Shown here piece after piece: positions 62,368 to 64,000 of a stretch of DNA of 64,000 nt; position 1 is the first letter of the stretch, and the number at the start of each line of letters is the position of its first letter. Under the pieces are notes generated by a model. The model was not told the DNA's origin. It saw only the letters and a program-made list of their open reading frames with translations, and ran no database searches. This stretch comes from Erysipelotrichaceae bacterium (GTDB taxonomy: Bacteria; Bacillota_I; Bacilli_A; Erysipelotrichales; Erysipelotrichaceae): positions 1 to 64,000 of the forward strand of contig JAISTR010000012.1 in the NCBI GenBank assembly GCA_031272515.1, written 5' to 3'. Both the position numbers and the translations under genes were made by a program.

Positions 62368-62828
62368 AAGATCCACCCCCCGACCACCGCTTTGGGATAA
62401 AGCTCCTGCATCGAGTGCCACTGCACGATAAACAGGTCCGCTATCGGATAGACCAATCGCCCGGAAAGGGTTTTGGTTGTGATATTGGCGAAGGTTTCGA
62501 TATAGATGATCTTCGCACCCAAAAGCTTGCCCCAGTAACACATCGGCACTGCCGTGTGCGTGCCGGTGGTGATGATCGCATCCGGTTTAATCCTGAGATA
62601 GAGTATCAGGGAGCGGATACAGTTGTACAGAAATTTAAAGGGATAAACCAGCCAGTGGTCCTTGGTGCCAAACACCAGAAAAGATACGGGATGCTTGCCC
62701 GCCTTTAAATGCAGGGTGGATTTGGTCTTTTCCGTCACCACCCAGCTGTCGCTCTTTGCCAATAAATCACTTAGCTGCAACAGCTCTTCCAGATGACCGC
62801 CGGTACTGGCAATAAACAGGATTTTCAT
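62364..62828 (-). CDS. Alg14/EpsE-like membrane anchor subunit of a split glycosyltransferase
   Basis: 154 residues. KILFIASTGGHLEELLQL at the N-terminus is the Alg14 glycine motif, followed by a hydrophobic segment (FKFLYNCIRSLILYLRI) and TTGTHTAVPMCYWGKLLGAKIIYIETFAN. It recruits the Alg13-like subunit to the membrane and forms the acceptor half. SD GGAGGATT before the ATG at 62828. Confidence 0.87.
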   Translation of the reverse strand: MKILFIASTGGHLEELLQLSDLLAKSDSWVVTEKTKSTLHLKAGKHPVSFLVFGTKDHWLVYPFKFLYNCIRSLILYLRIKPDAIITTGTHTAVPMCYWGKLLGAKIIYIETFANITTKTLSGRLVYPIADLFIVQWHSMQELYPKAVVGGWIF

Positions 62829-62842
62829 AATCCTCCGTTCTT

Positions 62843-62867
62843 AAAAAAAAGCGTCTTGGACGCTTTT
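62843..62867 (-). terminator. Terminator of ptsI
   Basis: AAAAGCGTC-CAA-GACGCTTTT followed by TTTT on the minus strand; it begins in the ptsI stop codon. Confidence 0.85.
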
Positions 62868-64000
62868 ATTTTACACTCTTGCTGACCAGTGCCGCAACTT
62901 CTTCAGCGGTAGCGCAGTCCAAGGCTTTTTTCGCCAGTTCCTGCAAATCCGCATATTTGTTGCTGCGTACAATCTTGCGTGCTGAGAGAATGCTGGTGGC
63001 GGACATGGAGAATTCATCCAGGCCCAGACCCAGTAATACCGGCACTGCCGTCGGGTCCCCGGCCATCTCCCCGCACATGCCGCACCACTTGCCCTCCTTA
63101 TGGGCACCATCTATGGCCAGCTTAACCAGGCGCAGGATCGAAGGATTCAAGGGCTGATAGAGATAGGAGACCGGTTCGCTCATGCGGTCAGCCGCCATCG
63201 AGTACTGAATCAGGTCATTGGTGCCGATTGAGAAGAAGTCCACTTCCTTGGCAAACTGGTCTGCCAGAACGGCTGAGGCCGGGATTTCCACCATGATGCC
63301 GACTTGAATCTTATCGCTGTGGGCGATGCCCTCCGCCTTGATCTTATTGAGCTCTTCCAGATAGATGGCCTTCGCCTGCCGGAATTCCTGCAGGGTCGCA
63401 ATCATCGGGAACATGATGCAGAGGTTGCCAAAGGCACTGGCCCGGATCAAAGCCCGCAGCTGGGTGCGGAAGATCTCCGGCCGCTTTAAGCAAATCCGGA
63501 TTGCCCGAAAGCCCAAGAACGGGTTCATCTCCTCTTCCAGCGGCAGATACGGCAGCTTCTTGTCACCGCCGATATCCAGGGTTCTTACCACCACCGGGTG
63601 GGGATTCATATCCTGAAGTACCGCCTTATAGGCTTCAAACTGGTCCTCTTCACTGGGCATTTCCTTGGCATCCATATACAGGAATTCGGTTCGGTACAGG
63701 CCGATGCCCTCACCGCCGTTGGCGATGACCGCTGCGGTATCCTTGGGGGTGCCGATGTTTCCCACCAGCTCCACATGATGCTCATCCAAAGTGACGCTGG
63801 GCGCATCCTTGAGCACCTTCAGGCTTTCACGCAGTTTCGCAAAGTTTTCGATTTTGGTCTTGTATTCTTTCTTGACTGCCTCATCCGGTTTGACAATGAC
63901 GACGCCGTCAATCGCATCCAGGACGATCTCATCGTCATGGTTCACCGCTTCCAACAAGCCGCTCACCCCGACCACTGCCGGAATTTCCAGCGAGCGGGCC
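62866..64000 (-). CDS. ptsI: PTS enzyme I (PtsI), N-terminal part outside the window
   Basis: The C-terminal 378 residues of phosphoenolpyruvate-protein phosphotransferase; the frame is open at the window edge ([14 protein letters not shown] is the first part seen). It includes the PEP-binding barrel: [61 protein letters not shown] and the catalytic cysteine loop [10 protein letters not shown]. The phosphohistidine domain is missing only because of the edge. It passes phosphate from PEP to HPr and on to sugar permeases, and so sets the HPr state read by CcpA. Confidence 0.96.
   Translation of the reverse strand, partial: ARSLEIPAVVGVSGLLEAVNHDDEIVLDAIDGVVIVKPDEAVKKEYKTKIENFAKLRESLKVLKDAPSVTLDEHHVELVGNIGTPKDTAAVIANGGEGIGLYRTEFLYMDAKEMPSEEDQFEAYKAVLQDMNPHPVVVRTLDIGGDKKLPYLPLEEEMNPFLGFRAIRICLKRPEIFRTQLRALIRASAFGNLCIMFPMIATLQEFRQAKAIYLEELNKIKAEGIAHSDKIQVGIMVEIPASAVLADQFAKEVDFFSIGTNDLIQYSMAADRMSEPVSYLYQPLNPSILRLVKLAIDGAHKEGKWCGMCGEMAGDPTAVPVLLGLGLDEFSMSATSILSARKIVRSNKYADLQELAKKALDCATAEEVAALVSKSVK

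Noticed and set aside
1-64000. Prophage, IS element, CRISPR array, tRNA or rRNA genes
   Set aside because: I saw no transposase, integrase, phage structural gene, regular spaced repeat array or tRNA/rRNA-like sequence in the window.

Overview
The window looks like a chromosome segment of a low-to-mid GC Firmicute (Bacillota). Most genes and their order match the Bacillus-type core: rpsD divergent from ezrA, nifZ-thiI, ytpR-murC-ytxG-ytxH-ccpA-tyrS, a T-box leader in front of tyrS, S14 of the short zinc type, and A-G-rich Shine-Dalgarno sequences before almost every gene. The ribosomal protein operon has no rpmD (L30), which together with the gene set suggests an Erysipelotrichia/Mollicutes-related lineage; that placement is inference. 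Nearly everything is on the minus strand; only rpsD, one membrane protein and a candidate small RNA read on the plus strand. No tRNA, rRNA, IS element, prophage or CRISPR array is visible.

Layout. (1) 1-963: edge-truncated, AT-rich secreted beta-propeller-like gene. (2) 1246-2874: CoA-disulfide-reductase-like oxidoreductase with a rhodanese domain. (3) 2997-13782: a peptide uptake and breakdown operon read right to left (M24 peptidase, oppB, oppC, oppD, oppF, oppA, M24 peptidase, PepD, M24 peptidase) from a strong sigma-A promoter carrying a CcpA-type (cre-like) operator. (4) 13973-21975: probable operon ezrA, nifZ-type cysteine desulfurase, thiI, ffh, two paralogous lipoproteins, corA, zinc-ribbon membrane protein. 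(5) 22074-23264: two AT-rich hypothetical genes. (6) 23448-24872: rpsD with a structured leader, then a DUF3267-like membrane protein that has lost its HExxH motif. (7) 24862-28554: T-box-controlled tyrS, a lipoprotein and a MurJ-type flippase. (8) 28556-30546: ytxG-ytxH-ccpA. (9) 30708-41632: a nine-gene, tightly overlapping chain pnp, pepF, pepV, trmB, lipoprotein, ytpR, a disordered protein in the SftA slot, murC, dacA. (10) 41738-44814: kinase-less PASTA protein, guanylate-kinase-like protein with an altered P-loop, PNPOx-like flavoprotein. (11) 44861-46556: infC-rpmI-rplT with an L20-type leader, an attenuator and an apparent ATC start for infC. (12) 46638-46807: candidate plus-strand small RNA. 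(13) 46813-61200: S10-spc-alpha operon rpsJ to rplQ. (14) 61328-64000: cyclase-family protein, an Alg13/Alg14-like split glycosyltransferase, and the C-terminal part of PtsI.

How it fits together: CcpA (encoded here) and PtsI (partly here) are the two ends of the carbon catabolite circuit, and the opp-peptidase operon has a near-perfect cre-like palindrome just after its promoter, so peptide use is probably set by sugar supply. Translation genes show several autoregulation devices in a small space: rpsD leader, L20 leader with attenuator, AUC-started infC, T-box tyrS. The least ordinary features are the long disordered tails on ribosomal proteins L20 (histone-H1-like) and S3 (Arg/Asn/Asp plus Ala/Pro), the candidate small RNA opposite the infC promoter, and several proteins that keep a family fold but lack its catalytic residues.
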